The position numbers and the translations under genes are program-made. The notes below the pieces were generated by a model. That model worked only from the letters and a program-made list of their open reading frames with translations, made no database searches and was not told the origin of the DNA. A DNA stretch of 64,000 bases from Pseudonocardia sp. TRM90224 (GTDB taxonomy: Bacteria > Actinomycetota > Actinomycetes > Mycobacteriales > Pseudonocardiaceae), in the NCBI RefSeq assembly GCF_021245725.1, contig NZ_JAJGSX010000001.1:434001-498000 (forward strand), given 5' to 3'. Shown here piece after piece: positions 25,204-35,300 of this stretch. Numbering within the stretch: position 1 is the stretch's first letter; every line of letters begins with the position of its first letter.

Positions 25204-25611
25204 ATGACGAGTCAGCCGGCGTCCGACGATCTGTTCGCATCGTTCCGCCGCGCCGAGATGCTGGTCGCGCGCAGCCGCCCGCTCGACGCGCTGCAAGCGC
25301 TCGAACCCGTGCTGGAGAGCCAGCCCAACGACGTCTCCGTGCAGCTGCTCGCCGGGCGCGCCTACCTCAACTCGGCCCAGCTGCAACGCGCGGAGCAGGC
25401 GTTCCTGCACGTGCTCGAGCTCGACCCGGCCGACCACTACGCACGGTTCGCGCTCGGCAAGGCCCTGCAGCGGCAGGCACGGCTCGCGGAGGCGCACGCC
25501 CAGCTGAAGATGGCTGCCGCGATGGATCCGCGACCCGAGTACCAGGAGGCGCTCGGGGAGGTTCGTGCCCGTATGTCCGTTGAGGGCCAGCAGCCTCCTG
25601 ACGAGGGCTGA
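25204..25611 (+). CDS. Tetratricopeptide repeat protein
   Basis: A 135-residue soluble protein made almost wholly of about three TPR units (residues about 14-115), with typical repeat residues in ALEPVLESQPNDVSVQLLAG, AEQAFLHVLELDPADHYARF and AHAQLKMAAAMDPRPEY. It probably mediates protein-protein contacts; the partner is unknown. The ATG at 25204 is chosen over the longer open frame from 25135. It is divergent from eno and lies at the left end of the segment inserted between eno and the transglycosylase gene. Confidence 0.8.
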   Translation: MTSQPASDDLFASFRRAEMLVARSRPLDALQALEPVLESQPNDVSVQLLAGRAYLNSAQLQRAEQAFLHVLELDPADHYARFALGKALQRQARLAEAHAQLKMAAAMDPRPEYQEALGEVRARMSVEGQQPPDEG

Positions 25612-25690
25612 CGAGACCGCCTCCCCGGTGCGTCAGTGCCGTCAGCGACACACTTCCGCCACCCCGTGGCGCAGGCTAGCCTGTCCCAGC

Positions 25691-25709
25691 TATCGATAGG
25701 CTGACCTAA
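25691..25709. promoter_or_regulatory. DtxR/IdeR-type iron box upstream of efeU
   Basis: TATCGATAGGCTGACCTAA matches 14 of 19 positions of the DtxR/IdeR consensus, with the right half (AGGCTGACCTAA) nearly perfect. It ends 18 bp before the efeU start codon and should make EfeUOB iron-repressed. Confidence 0.75.
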
Positions 25710-25727
25710 CAGAACGCGGGAGGCGCA

Positions 25728-26549
25728 GTGCTGGCGAACGCGCTGATCGGCCTGCGCGAAGGGCTCGAAGCGGCCCTCGTGGTCAGCATCCTCGTCGCGT
25801 TCCTGGTGCGCACCGACCGCCGATCGACGCTGCCGAAGGTGTGGCTCGGCGTCGCGATCGCGGTGATCGTCAGCGTCGGCGTCACGATCGGCCTCGGCCT
25901 CGCGCAGCAGCAGCTGACCTTCGAGGCGCAGGAGACGTTCGGCGGGCTGCTCTCGATCATCGCGGTGGGCTTCGTCACCTGGATGATCTTCTGGATGCGC
26001 AAGGTGTCACGGGCCATCTCGGCCGAGCTGCGCGGACGCCTCGAACACGCGATCCAGATGGGGCCGCTCGCGGTCGTCGTGATGGCCGCGCTCGCCGTCG
26101 GCCGCGAGGGCCTCGAGACCGCCCTGTTCTTCTACACGGCCGCGCAGGCCGCGGGAGAGACGACGGAGCCGCTGATCGGTTTCTCGATCGGCATCGCGGT
26201 CGCGATCCTGCTCGCGTACCTCATCTACCGCGGTGCCGTGCAGCTGAACCTCGGTCGGTTCTTCTCCATCACCGGCATCCTGCTGATCTTCGTGGCCGCC
26301 GGCATCCTCGCCTACGGCGTCCACGACCTGCAGGAAGCCGCGATCCTCCCCGGGCTGACCACGCTCGCGTTCGACGTCAGCGCCGCCGTACCGCCGGACT
26401 CCTGGTACGGCACCTTGCTGAAGGGGATCTTCAACTTCTCCCCGCAGACGACCGTGCTGGAGGCGATCGTCTGGGTCGCCTACGTCGCGGTCGTGCTCAC
26501 CCTGTTCCTCCGTCCCCAACGAGCAACGGCTCCGGCCGCCGCGCACTGA
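25728..26549 (+). CDS. efeU: EfeU/FTR1 family iron permease
   Basis: A 273-residue polytopic membrane permease of the FTR1/EfeU family, which takes up ferrous or ferric iron. Both diagnostic REGLE motifs are present, at 10-14 (LREGLEAAL) and about 126-130 (GREGLETALFF), each in a membrane helix. About seven helices are predicted. The GTG start has GGGAGG four bases upstream. It is first in the efeUOB operon, with efeO 20 bp downstream and an iron box upstream. Confidence 0.93.
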   Translation: MLANALIGLREGLEAALVVSILVAFLVRTDRRSTLPKVWLGVAIAVIVSVGVTIGLGLAQQQLTFEAQETFGGLLSIIAVGFVTWMIFWMRKVSRAISAELRGRLEHAIQMGPLAVVVMAALAVGREGLETALFFYTAAQAAGETTEPLIGFSIGIAVAILLAYLIYRGAVQLNLGRFFSITGILLIFVAAGILAYGVHDLQEAAILPGLTTLAFDVSAAVPPDSWYGTLLKGIFNFSPQTTVLEAIVWVAYVAVVLTLFLRPQRATAPAAAH

Positions 26550-26569
26550 CCGCCCCCGAGGAGAACCCC

Positions 26570-27718
26570 ATGTCGCGCCACTCCAGCGCCGGGATCGCCG
26601 CCGTCGCCTTCCTGGCAACGGCCGCGCTCGCCGGTTGTACGAGCACCGCTCCGTCCGGTGGCGCACCCGGGGCCGCCGGGGGTCCGATCGCGGTGAAGGC
26701 CAACGACAGCGCGTGCGAGGTCGGGACCGTCGAGGCGCCAGCCGGCAAGATCACGTTCTCGGTGCAGAACACCGGCACGAAGGTCACCGAGTTCTACCTG
26801 TACGCCACCGGCGACCGGATCATGGGCGAGGTCGAGAACATCGGGCCGGGGCTCACCCGCCAGCTGATCGTCGAGGTGCCCGACGGCGGTGCGTACACGA
26901 CCGCCTGCAAGCCCGGCATGGTCGGCGACGGCATCCGCGCCCCGTTCACCGTCACCGGGACGGCGGCCCGCAGCGTCGACTCCAACACGAAGCTCGCCGA
27001 GGCCACCGCCGGCTACAAGCGGTTCGTGTCCTCGCAGGTCGAGGCGTTGGTGCCGAAGACGCAGGAGTTCGTCGACGCGGTCAAGAAGGGCGACGTCGCC
27101 GGCGCCAAGGCGCTCTTCCCGATCGCGCGGACGTACTGGGAGCGGATCGAGCCGGTCGCCGAATCGTTCGGCGACATCGACCCGAAGATCGACGGGCGGG
27201 AGGACGACGAGCGCGACCCGGGCGTTCAGTTCACCGGCTACCACCGCCTGGAGAAGGACCTCTGGGTGAGCGGCCTGCAGCCCGACTCGAACGCGATCGC
27301 CGACCAGCTCATGGTCGACATCAAGGACCTCGCCACCCGCACCGCTGCCGTCGAGCTGACGCCCGTGCAGCTGGCCAACGGCGCGAAGGAGCTGCTCGAC
27401 GAGGTGGCCACCGGCAAGATCACCGGCGAGGAGGACCGGTACTCGCACACCGACCTCTGGGACTTCGAGGCCAACGTACAGGGGTCGCAGGCCGCCGTCG
27501 CCGCGCTGCGCCCGGTGATCGACGAGAAGGACCCGGCGCTCGGCCCGACGCTGGACACGCGGTTCAAAGCCGTCGACGACCTGCTCGCGAGCTACCGCAC
27601 AGGCGACGGGTTCAAGCTGTACACCGAGCTCACCGCGGCCGACACGAAGAAGATGACCGAGGTCGTCGACGCGCTCGGCGAGCCGGTGAGCCAGGTGGCG
27701 GGTGTCGTGACCTCATGA
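26570..27718 (+). CDS. efeO: EfeO iron-uptake lipoprotein
   Basis: A 382-residue exported protein. A signal peptide ends with the lipobox LAGC (Cys23), an N-terminal cupredoxin-like domain (about 40-130) with TACKPGMVGDG follows, and a C-terminal M75 (imelysin-like) domain has GYHRLEKDLW near residue 225 and HTDLWDFEANVQGSQ near 295. EfeO binds and delivers iron to EfeU. The stop overlaps the efeB start (ATGA). The three-gene order U-O-B is canonical. Confidence 0.93.
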   Translation: MSRHSSAGIAAVAFLATAALAGCTSTAPSGGAPGAAGGPIAVKANDSACEVGTVEAPAGKITFSVQNTGTKVTEFYLYATGDRIMGEVENIGPGLTRQLIVEVPDGGAYTTACKPGMVGDGIRAPFTVTGTAARSVDSNTKLAEATAGYKRFVSSQVEALVPKTQEFVDAVKKGDVAGAKALFPIARTYWERIEPVAESFGDIDPKIDGREDDERDPGVQFTGYHRLEKDLWVSGLQPDSNAIADQLMVDIKDLATRTAAVELTPVQLANGAKELLDEVATGKITGEEDRYSHTDLWDFEANVQGSQAAVAALRPVIDEKDPALGPTLDTRFKAVDDLLASYRTGDGFKLYTELTAADTKKMTEVVDALGEPVSQVAGVVTS

Positions 27719-28968
27719 CTCCCCCGACGGGGCCGACGCGGCTGACACGGCGGGGCTTCCTCGGCACCGCCGGTGCCGGGGTGGCGCTCGCCGGCGTCGG
27801 CGCGGCCGCCGCAGCCTGCTCGACGGACGGCACCGGCGACACCCCGGTCGGGATCGTCCCGTTCCGCGGCGAGAAGCAGGCCGGCATCGTCACACCTGCG
27901 CAGGACCGGCTGCACTTCGTTGCTCTCGACCTGACGACGACCGACCGCGCGCAGGTCAAGGGGCTGCTGCAGAAGTGGACGGCGGCGGCCGACCGGATGA
28001 CCGTCGGCGCGGAGACCGCGCCCGGCGGCGCCGTGAACCTCAACCCCGAGGCGCCGCCGGCCGACACGGGTGAGGCGCTCGGGCTGCCAGCCGCGTCGTT
28101 GACGCTCACCTTCGGGCTCGGCCCGTCGTTCTTCGACAAGCTCGGGCTCGGCGCGCAGCGCCCGCCGGGGCTCGCCGAGCTGCCGGCGTTCACCGGCGAC
28201 CAGATCGACCCGGCGCTGTCCGGCGGGGACATCTGCATCCAGGCGTGCGCCGACGACCCGCAGGTGGCCGTGCACGCCGTGCGCAACCTCGTGCGGATGG
28301 GCTTCGGCACGACGTCCGTGCGCTGGTCGCAGCTCGGGTTCGGCCGCACGTCGTCGACGTCGACGGCGCAGGCGACCCCGCGCAACCTCTTCGGCTTCAA
28401 GGACGGCACCAACAACGTCAAGGCCGAGGACCCGGCCGGGCTCGACGAGCACGTCTGGGTGCGGCCGGGCGACGCGCCCGCGTGGCTGGTGGGCGGCAGC
28501 TACCTGGTGGCACGGCGGATCCGGATGCACATCGAGATCTGGGACCGCACGTCGCTCGCCGAGCAGGAGCTGATCGTCGGGCGGTCCAAGGGCATCGGCG
28601 CGCCGATCGGTGGGGAGGCCGAGTTCGACCTGGCCGACTTCGCCGCGAAGGGCGCCGACGGTGAGCCGCTGATCGGCCCGGTCGCGCACATCCGGCTCGC
28701 CTCGGCGCAGGCGCTGGGCGGCGTCAAGATCCTCCGCCGCGGCTACAACTTCGTCGACGGCAGCGACGGGCAGGGCCACCTCAACGCGGGCCTGTTCTTC
28801 ATCGCGTTCATGCGCGACCCGCACACCCAGTTCGTGCCGATGCAACGCGCGCTCGCCAACGCCGACACGATGATGGAGTACATCGAACACACCGGCTCCG
28901 CCGTCTTCGCCTGCCCACCGGGGCTCCGCGACGGGCAGTACTGGGGCCAGGCGGCGCTGGAGTCCTGA
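27715..28968 (+). CDS. efeB: EfeB deferrochelatase / DyP-type peroxidase
   Basis: A 417-residue heme peroxidase with a Tat signal (LTRRGFLG, twin Arg 12-13) and AAAAC at Cys35. It has the DyP GXXDG motif FGFKDGTNN at about 226-234, RIRMHIEIWDRTSL, GRSKGIGAP and a candidate proximal heme His in GPVAHIRLA near 325. EfeB acts outside the membrane with EfeO and EfeU in iron acquisition, by oxidising iron or releasing it from heme. It is translationally coupled to efeO. Repeat A5 begins at its stop codon. Confidence 0.93.
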   Translation: MTPPTGPTRLTRRGFLGTAGAGVALAGVGAAAAACSTDGTGDTPVGIVPFRGEKQAGIVTPAQDRLHFVALDLTTTDRAQVKGLLQKWTAAADRMTVGAETAPGGAVNLNPEAPPADTGEALGLPAASLTLTFGLGPSFFDKLGLGAQRPPGLAELPAFTGDQIDPALSGGDICIQACADDPQVAVHAVRNLVRMGFGTTSVRWSQLGFGRTSSTSTAQATPRNLFGFKDGTNNVKAEDPAGLDEHVWVRPGDAPAWLVGGSYLVARRIRMHIEIWDRTSLAEQELIVGRSKGIGAPIGGEAEFDLADFAAKGADGEPLIGPVAHIRLASAQALGGVKILRRGYNFVDGSDGQGHLNAGLFFIAFMRDPHTQFVPMQRALANADTMMEYIEHTGSAVFACPPGLRDGQYWGQAALES

Positions 28969-29037
28969 AGTTCCCCACCGTTTTGCCAACCTGCACACCG
29001 AATTGGGCGTGCAGGTTGGCAAAACGGTGGGCAAGTT
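28968..29037. repeat. Family A palindromic repeat (A5, CAC subtype)
   Basis: The first base coincides with the last base of the efeB stop codon. The inner arms CCAACCTGCAC and GTGCAGGTTGG are perfectly complementary, making this a reference copy. It lies between efeB and the downstream SnoaL-like gene on the same strand. Confidence 0.88.
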
Positions 29038-29089
29038 CGTGTCCGGATGCGGCCGGTACCGCGGCGGCGTGATCGGCATCGTCGTCGGT

Positions 29090-29527
29090 ATGGATGTGGT
29101 CGGCATGGATGTGCAGACGGAAAGCAGCCGGGACGTCGTGCTGAGGGCGTGGAAGGCGTTCGGGAGCCGCGACCCCGAGCAGGTGGCTGCGGTGTTCACG
29201 ACCGACGCCGAGTGGTTCGCGCCACCGCTGAACGCAACGGCCGTCGAGGTCGGCACCCATCACATGGTCGGGCGCGACCGGATCGTCCGCTTCCTCACCG
29301 AGGAGTTCCCGGCGATCTTCACCGCCGATGTCGAGGTGGAGTTCCGGTCGGTGATCGCCGAAGGTTCGACGGTGGTCGTCGAGGAGCGCATGCGCGCCAC
29401 GCTCGACTCGGGTCGGCCGTACGACAACGACTACTGCTTCGTGTTCGAGGTGCGTGACGGGCTCGTGCACCGGATCCGCGAGTACATGGATACGCGGCGG
29501 GGAGTGGAGCAGTTCGGGCCTAGATGA
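29090..29527 (+). CDS. SnoaL-like / NTF2-fold protein
   Basis: About 145 residues of the SnoaL-like superfamily: VVLRAWKAFGSRDPEQVAAVFTTDAEW, then GRDRIVRFLTEEFP and VFEVRDGLVHRIREYMDTRRG. The function is unknown; relatives include ketosteroid-isomerase-like enzymes. The start is uncertain. ATG codons occur at 29090 and 29105 and a GTG near 29068, none with a good ribosome-binding site. The frame is also open back through repeat A5, but that part is not protein-like. It ends three bases from the stop of the convergent transglycosylase gene. Confidence 0.7.
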   Translation: MDVVGMDVQTESSRDVVLRAWKAFGSRDPEQVAAVFTTDAEWFAPPLNATAVEVGTHHMVGRDRIVRFLTEEFPAIFTADVEVEFRSVIAEGSTVVVEERMRATLDSGRPYDNDYCFVFEVRDGLVHRIREYMDTRRGVEQFGPR

Positions 29528-29529
29528 GC

Positions 29530-30315
29530 TCAGGCCGCTGCGTACCGGTCGGCCGCCGCCCACACGAGCCGCGCGTACTCCGTCGACTGGTTGTAGGTCA
29601 GCACGCCGTCCCACCAGCCGTCGCCGCTGGCGGTGTTGCGGCCGCCCGCGCACAGGTAGGCGGCGGCGCCGCGGGCGGCGTCGTCGATCTGGTGGGGATC
29701 GCGCACGCCGTCGCCGTTGCCGTCGGCGGCGTAGCGCTGCCACGTCGTGGGCAGGAACTGCATCGGGCCGACGGCGCGGTCGTAGGCGGTGTCGCCGTCG
29801 ATGCGGCCCTTGTCGGTGTCGGGGATCTCGCGGGTGTTGTTGGTGCCGTCGAGCGGAATCCCGATGATCTTGGGTCGGACGCCGCCGTCGGCGTCGAGGT
29901 CGGCGGGGCCGAGCCGGCCGTGGTCGGACTCGATGCGCCCGATGCCGGCGAGCGTCGCCCACGAGAGCCGGCACGACGGCCTGGCCTTGCGTTGCGCGAT
30001 CTCGGCCGCGCCGTAGGCCTGCAGCGCCCGCTGCGGGATCGACGTGCGATCCGACATCTCCTCGGCCCACGCCGCGACGTTCGTCGCGGGTCCCAGCGCG
30101 GGAGGTTGCGGGACCGGCGTGCCGCGGTCCACATCGGCGGGCACGAGCACGTCGCTGGACCGCGGCCCGTCGTCGCCACCGCCGTCCGACGAGCGCAGGA
30201 ACGACGCGGCCACCACCGCGACGACCGTGATCACCGCGAAGAACGCGACCACCCCGACGAGGATCGCGGCAACGGGTGACCTGCGGACGGGAGGAGGTGG
30301 GTTCCGCAGGGACAC
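29530..30315 (-). CDS. Membrane-anchored lytic transglycosylase (LpqU-like)
   Basis: A 261-residue protein with an N-terminal membrane helix (about 15-38), a low-complexity linker, and a C-terminal SLT/MltB-like transglycosylase domain with GIGRIESDHGR (catalytic Glu near residue 123), AVGPMQFLPTTWQRYA and DDAARGAAAYLC. It cleaves peptidoglycan glycan strands outside the membrane. The start is a GTG. It occupies the position of lpqU (Rv1022) between mazG and eno, although EfeUOB is inserted between it and eno here. Confidence 0.88.
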   Translation of the reverse strand: MSLRNPPPPVRRSPVAAILVGVVAFFAVITVVAVVAASFLRSSDGGGDDGPRSSDVLVPADVDRGTPVPQPPALGPATNVAAWAEEMSDRTSIPQRALQAYGAAEIAQRKARPSCRLSWATLAGIGRIESDHGRLGPADLDADGGVRPKIIGIPLDGTNNTREIPDTDKGRIDGDTAYDRAVGPMQFLPTTWQRYAADGNGDGVRDPHQIDDAARGAAAYLCAGGRNTASGDGWWDGVLTYNQSTEYARLVWAAADRYAAA

Positions 30316-30361
30316 GGGATCCAGGTTAGCGACGCAACGGCCTCAGCGCCGCCGACCAAGA

Positions 30362-31276
30362 TCAACTCGGCCAGAACCGCTTCCAGGCCTCCGCGTCGAG
30401 CTTGTGCGGATCCTCGCCCGCGGCCTGTGCCGCGCGCTCAGCCGCCCGGACGTCGTCGGCGAACCGCCGGGTCGTCGTGCGCAACTCGGCCTCGGGATCG
30501 ACGCCGGCCAGCTTGGCGCTGGAGGCCAGCGCGAACAGCTGCTCCCCCACCCCCGGCCCGGCCGGCAGCAGCTCCGCAGGGAACCCGGCCCGCGCGGTGC
30601 GGCTGGTCAGCTTCGCGGCCAGCGCGACGGCCGGCTGCCCGAGCGGCACGCCGTCGACGCTCGACTCCCGCTGCTTCTCCGCGCGCTTGAGCTCCTCCCA
30701 GCGGTGCTCCTGGCGCTCGGCGGTCTCGATCCGCTCCGAGCCGGCGAAGACGTGCGGGTGCCGGCTGACCAGCTTCGTCACGAGATCGCCCGCCACGTCG
30801 TCGATCCCGAACGGATCCGCGTCCTCGGCCGCGATCCTGGCGTGGAACAGCACCTGGAGCAGCACGTCGCCGAGCTCCTCGCGCATCGCGGCGCGGTCGC
30901 CCTCCTCGACGGCCTGGTACAGCTCGTAGCACTCCTCGACCAGGTACTGCAGCAGCGAGAGGTGGGTCTGCTCGGCGTCCCACGGGCAGCCGCCCGGCGA
31001 GCGCAAGCGGTCCATCACGTCGACCGCGTCGAGCAACGCGACCCCGGCGGGCTCCGGCGCGACGATCACGGTCTCCTCGCCGTACAGGCCAGGATCGGTG
31101 GTCAGCAGCACGTCGGCGGTGTCCTGACCGGCCCGTTCCGCACCGGTTGCGGCCAGCACCTCGTCCGGGACGGTCGCGTCGGCGGCCACCCGCTTCGCCG
31201 CACGCAACGCGGGGAGCGCGGCGGCCGGGAGCACGCCCGTCCAGCGTGCAGGCAGGACGACGATCGTGCGCGCCAC
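30362..31276 (-). CDS. mazG: Nucleoside triphosphate pyrophosphohydrolase MazG
   Basis: A 304-residue MazG-family enzyme that hydrolyses NTPs to NMP and pyrophosphate, removing abnormal nucleotides. The MazG domain spans about 85-200: GGCPWDAEQTHLSLLQYLVEE, then the acidic metal-binding helix EECYELYQAVEEGD and REELGDVLLQVLFHA. A C-terminal second half has KRAEKQRESSVDGVP and the degenerate end typical of actinobacterial MazG. The start is GTG, seven bases downstream of the SurA-like lipoprotein gene, so they form an operon. Confidence 0.92.
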   Translation of the reverse strand: MARTIVVLPARWTGVLPAAALPALRAAKRVAADATVPDEVLAATGAERAGQDTADVLLTTDPGLYGEETVIVAPEPAGVALLDAVDVMDRLRSPGGCPWDAEQTHLSLLQYLVEECYELYQAVEEGDRAAMREELGDVLLQVLFHARIAAEDADPFGIDDVAGDLVTKLVSRHPHVFAGSERIETAERQEHRWEELKRAEKQRESSVDGVPLGQPAVALAAKLTSRTARAGFPAELLPAGPGVGEQLFALASSAKLAGVDPEAELRTTTRRFADDVRAAERAAQAAGEDPHKLDAEAWKRFWPS

Positions 31277-31283
31277 GGCCGGC

Positions 31284-32225
31284 TCAGCCCGCCGCGGGCG
31301 CAGCGGGCTGCGGCAGCAGCAGGAGGCCGACGGCGTCCTTCGGGACGACGCGCAGGGTGATCGGGTCCCACACGCCGTAGCGCGGGTTCACCTTGATCCC
31401 GACGGTGTCGGCGAGCGTCTGGACCTGCCGGTGCCCCATCTGCGCGAACTGGGCCTGACCGATCGCGGTCAGCGCGGCGGGATCGACGGGTGCGTCCGTG
31501 CGGCGATCGGCGATCCGGAAGACCGTCCAGCCGCTCTGCGCGCCGGACTGCAGCATCCCGACGCTGCCGACGGGGGCGCCGAACAGCACGTCCGTCGGAT
31601 CGCCAGGGGTCAGCTGGGGCGCGATCGAGGCCGCGACCAGCGTGCGGCCGCGCTGCACCGGGATGCTCCCGTCGGGTGCCGGGGCCGGGTTGAGCGCCTG
31701 CTCCGCCGCGGGACCGCCGGCGAAGAGCGCCTTGGCGACCTTCTCGGCGTCGTCGCGGCTCGCCGCGCCGACGAGGTCGATCGTGACGGCGAGCCCGGCC
31801 ACGCTGCGCCTGCCGAGCTCAGCCGCGATCAGGTCGTCGCGCACCCGGGTGCGGATGCCCTCGAGGTCGGCGAAGGGGTCCAGCTGCCGCACGGCCGCCG
31901 GCCCGCCCTGAGTGGCGAGGAAGGCGTCGACGGCCGCGTCGTCCACGACGATCTTGTCGGCCGCTGCCTTCCGCTGGAGCAGGTCGTGCAGCACCTCGTT
32001 CGTGACGATGTTCCTGGCGATGTCGGCCGGCCCGAAGCCCTGCTGCGTGACCTGCGCGACCGCCTCGGTGTTGGCCAGCGCGGTGTCGATCTTCGACTGG
32101 ACCTGCCCGAGCGAGACCGAGTGGTCGCCGACGATGACCGCGGAGCCCACCTGGCTCGGCCCGCCGCACCCGCTGATGACGACGCCGACGACGGCAACAG
32201 CGCCGAGAACCCGTCCTACCTGCAT
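31284..32225 (-). CDS. SurA N-domain lipoprotein, predicted chaperone
   Basis: A 313-residue lipoprotein. The signal peptide ends in VISGC (Cys near residue 19) and is followed by a SurA N-terminal-like domain (VIVGDHSVSLGQVQSKIDTAL) and a long helical body. The ATG at 32225 is chosen because upstream codons run through repeat A6 and encode non-protein-like sequence. It probably acts as an extracytoplasmic foldase or holdase, but a PPIase domain is not clearly seen. It lies between mfd and mazG. Confidence 0.85.
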   Translation of the reverse strand: MQVGRVLGAVAVVGVVISGCGGPSQVGSAVIVGDHSVSLGQVQSKIDTALANTEAVAQVTQQGFGPADIARNIVTNEVLHDLLQRKAAADKIVVDDAAVDAFLATQGGPAAVRQLDPFADLEGIRTRVRDDLIAAELGRRSVAGLAVTIDLVGAASRDDAEKVAKALFAGGPAAEQALNPAPAPDGSIPVQRGRTLVAASIAPQLTPGDPTDVLFGAPVGSVGMLQSGAQSGWTVFRIADRRTDAPVDPAALTAIGQAQFAQMGHRQVQTLADTVGIKVNPRYGVWDPITLRVVPKDAVGLLLLPQPAAPAAG

Positions 32226-32288
32226 GCGCACGGCCAACACCCTCTCACGCGCGCGAGGACGCCCGATCACGGGCGGTCCACGACCCCG

Positions 32289-32357
32289 AAGTTCCCCACC
32301 GTTTTGGGCACATGCGCGCCGAAACGGCGCGCATCCACCCAAAACGGTGGGGAAGTT
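32289..32357. repeat. Family A palindromic repeat (A6, CGCG subtype)
   Basis: It ends eight bases from the mfd stop codon, between mfd and the SurA-like gene on the minus strand. The inner arms are mismatched (GGCACATGCGCG against the complement of GGTGGATGCGCG). Confidence 0.85.
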
Positions 32358-32364
32358 GCGCCAG

Positions 32365-35300
32365 TTATCGGGGGCGCGCCGCCGCGACGGGGACCAGCAG
32401 GTCGTTCAGCAGCTTCGTGCACCACGCGAGCAGGTCGAGGTCGCGCAGGGCGGCGCCGCCCATCCGGTCGCCCTCCACCGGCCGCGGCACCTGAACGGTC
32501 TTCGCCGTCGGCTTGTAGAGCGCCTTCGGGTGCAGGCGCTTGAGCCGCAGCTGCGCCGAATCGGGCAGGTCGAGCGGGCCGATCCGGATCGAGCTGCCGG
32601 CGACGGCCACCTCGGCGACGCCGCGGGTGCGGCAGGTCTGCCGGAACGCCGCGACGGCGAGCAGGTTGCGCACCGGTGTCGGCGGCTCGCCGTACCGGTC
32701 GGACAGCTCCTCGACGATCGCGTCGAGCGCCGCCTCGTCCCCCGCCTCGGCGATCTTCCGGTACACCTCGAGCCGCAGCCGCTCCCCCGTCACGTAGTCG
32801 TGCGGGATGTGCGCGTCGATCGGCAGGTCGACGCGGACCTCGGCGAGCGCCTCGTCGGCCTCCCCCTCGCCCGCGCCCGCCTGCTGCCGGAACGCGGCGA
32901 CGGCCTCGCCGACGAGCCGGATGTACAGGTCGAACCCGACGCCCGCGATGTGCCCGCTCTGCTCGGCGCCGAGGATGTTGCCGGCGCCGCGGATCTCGAG
33001 GTCCTTCATCGCGACGGCCGCGCCCGCGCCCAGCTCGGAGTGCTGCGCGATCGTGGCGAGCCGGTCGTGCGCGGTCTCGGTCAGCGGGTGCTCCGGTGGG
33101 AACAGGAAGTACGCGTAGCCGCGCTCGCGGCCCCGCCCGACCCGGCCGCGCAGCTGGTGCAGCTGGGAGAGCCCGAGCGTGTCGGAGCGCTCGACGATCA
33201 GCGTGTTCGCGTTGGAGATGTCCAGCCCGTTCTCCACGATCGTCGTGCAGACCAGCACGTCGAACTCGTTGTGCCAGAACCCGTTGACCGTGCGTTCCAG
33301 CAGGTCCTCGTTCATCTGGCCGTGCGCGACGGCGATGCGCGCCTCGGGGACGAGGTCGCGGATCTTCTTCGCCGCCCGATCGATCGTCGAGACCCGGTTG
33401 TGGACGTAGAACACCTGCCCGTCACGCAGCAGCTCCCTGCGGATCGCGGCGGTGACCTGCTTGTCGGAGTACGCGCCGACGTAGGTGAGCGTCGGATGCC
33501 GGTCCTCCGGCGGCGTGGTGATCGTCGACATCTCGCGGATGCCGGCGAGGCTCATCTCCAGCGTCCGCGGGATCGGCGTCGCGGAGAGCGTCAGCACGTC
33601 GACGTGCGTCCGCAGCGCCGTGATGTGCTCCTTGTGCTCGACGCCGAACCGCTGCTCCTCGTCGACGATCACGAGGCCGAGGTCCTTCCAGCGCACCCCG
33701 GTCTGCAGCAGCCGGTGGGTGCCGACCACGACGTCGACGGTGCCCTCGGCGAGCCCTTCGATCGTCTCGCGCGCCTCGGCGGCGTCGGTGAACCGCGAGA
33801 GGCCCTTGACGGTGACCGGGAAGGCCCGCATCCGGTCGATGAACGTGCCGAGGTGCTGCGTCGCCAGCAGCGTCGTCGGGACGAGCACGACAACCTGCTT
33901 CCCGTCCTGCACCGCCTTGAACGCCGCCCGTACGGCGATCTCGGTCTTGCCGAAGCCGACGTCGCCGGAGATCACGCGGTCCATCGGGACCGCACGCTCC
34001 ATGTCGGCCTTGACCTCCTCGATCGCCGCGAGCTGGTCGGGCGTCTCGGTGTAGGGGAAGGCGTCTTCCATCTCGCGCTGCCACGGTGTGTCCTTGCCGA
34101 ACGCGTGGCCGGGCGCCGACTGCCGTGCGGCGTAGAGCTGCACCAGCTGCGCGGCGATCTGGCGGACGGCCTTGCGGGCGCGGCCCTTCGTCTTGGCCCA
34201 GTCGCCGCCGCCGAGCTTGTTCAGCGTCGGCACCTCGCCGCCGACGTAGCGGCTGATCTCGTCGAGCGAATCGGTCGGCACGAACAGCCGGTCGGCCGGC
34301 TGGCCCCGCTTCGACGACGCGTACTCCAGCACCAGGTACTCGCGCGTCGCGCCCTGCACGGTCCGCTCGCGCATCTCGACGAACTTCCCGATGCCGTGCT
34401 GGGAGTGCACCACGTGGTCGCCCGGCTTGAGCGTGACCAGGTCGACGGCGTTGCGCCGCCGGGTCGCGAGCTTGCGGGTCTCGGTGAGACCTGCCCGGTT
34501 GCCGGTGAGGTCGGCCTCGCTGAGCACGACGAGCGCCGTCGCGGAAGCAGTGAAGCCCTCGGTGATCCGCCCGCAGGTGACCGTCACCATGCCCTTGTCG
34601 GGCGTCCCGGTCAGCTGGTCGACGAGCACTGCCGGCACGTCGGCCTCACGCAGCTGCTCGAGCGAGCGCTGCGCGGTGCCGTGCCCGCCGACGACCAGCA
34701 CGGCCGTGCCGCCGGCGGCGACGTGCGCACGCATGTCGACGAGGGCGCGGTCGGTGTCGCCGCGGTAGGACTCCACCTCGTGCACGGCCGGGGCGAGCAC
34801 GTCGTCGCGACCGCTGACGAGCGGGCTGAGCGAGATCACCGGACGCCCGCTCTGCGCGGAGTGCTCCAGCACCTCACCGAGCTGCCGGTAGGCGGAGGCG
34901 CCCACGTCGATCGGGGCGTCACCGCCGGTCGCGGCCGCGAACCAGCTCGCCTCGAGGAACTCCTGCCCGGTGCGGACGAGGTCGGCGCTGCGGGTGCGGA
35001 TCCGCTCGGGGTCGGCGATCAGCACGAGCGCGTCGGCCGGGAGCAGGTCGCTCAGCAGCTCCAGCTCGCCGCCGGCCAGCACGGGGATCAGCGACTCCAT
35101 GCCCTCGGCCGGGATGCCCTCCGCGAGGTGTTCGAGCAGCTCCCGCAGCGGCGGGTTGTTCTCGTGGTCGCGGGCCAGCTGCGCGGCGCGCTCCCGGACG
35201 GGATCGGTGAGCAGCAGCTCCCGGCATCCCGGCGCGACGACCTCGTCGACGGGCCCGACGGACCGCTGGTCGGAGACACCGAACAGGCGCAGCTCGCTGA

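Noticed and set aside
28968..29089. Upstream in-frame extension of the SnoaL-like gene through repeat A5
   Set aside because: The extra residues are encoded by the palindrome and have no homology. Similar peptides appear wherever the repeat is read in that frame.
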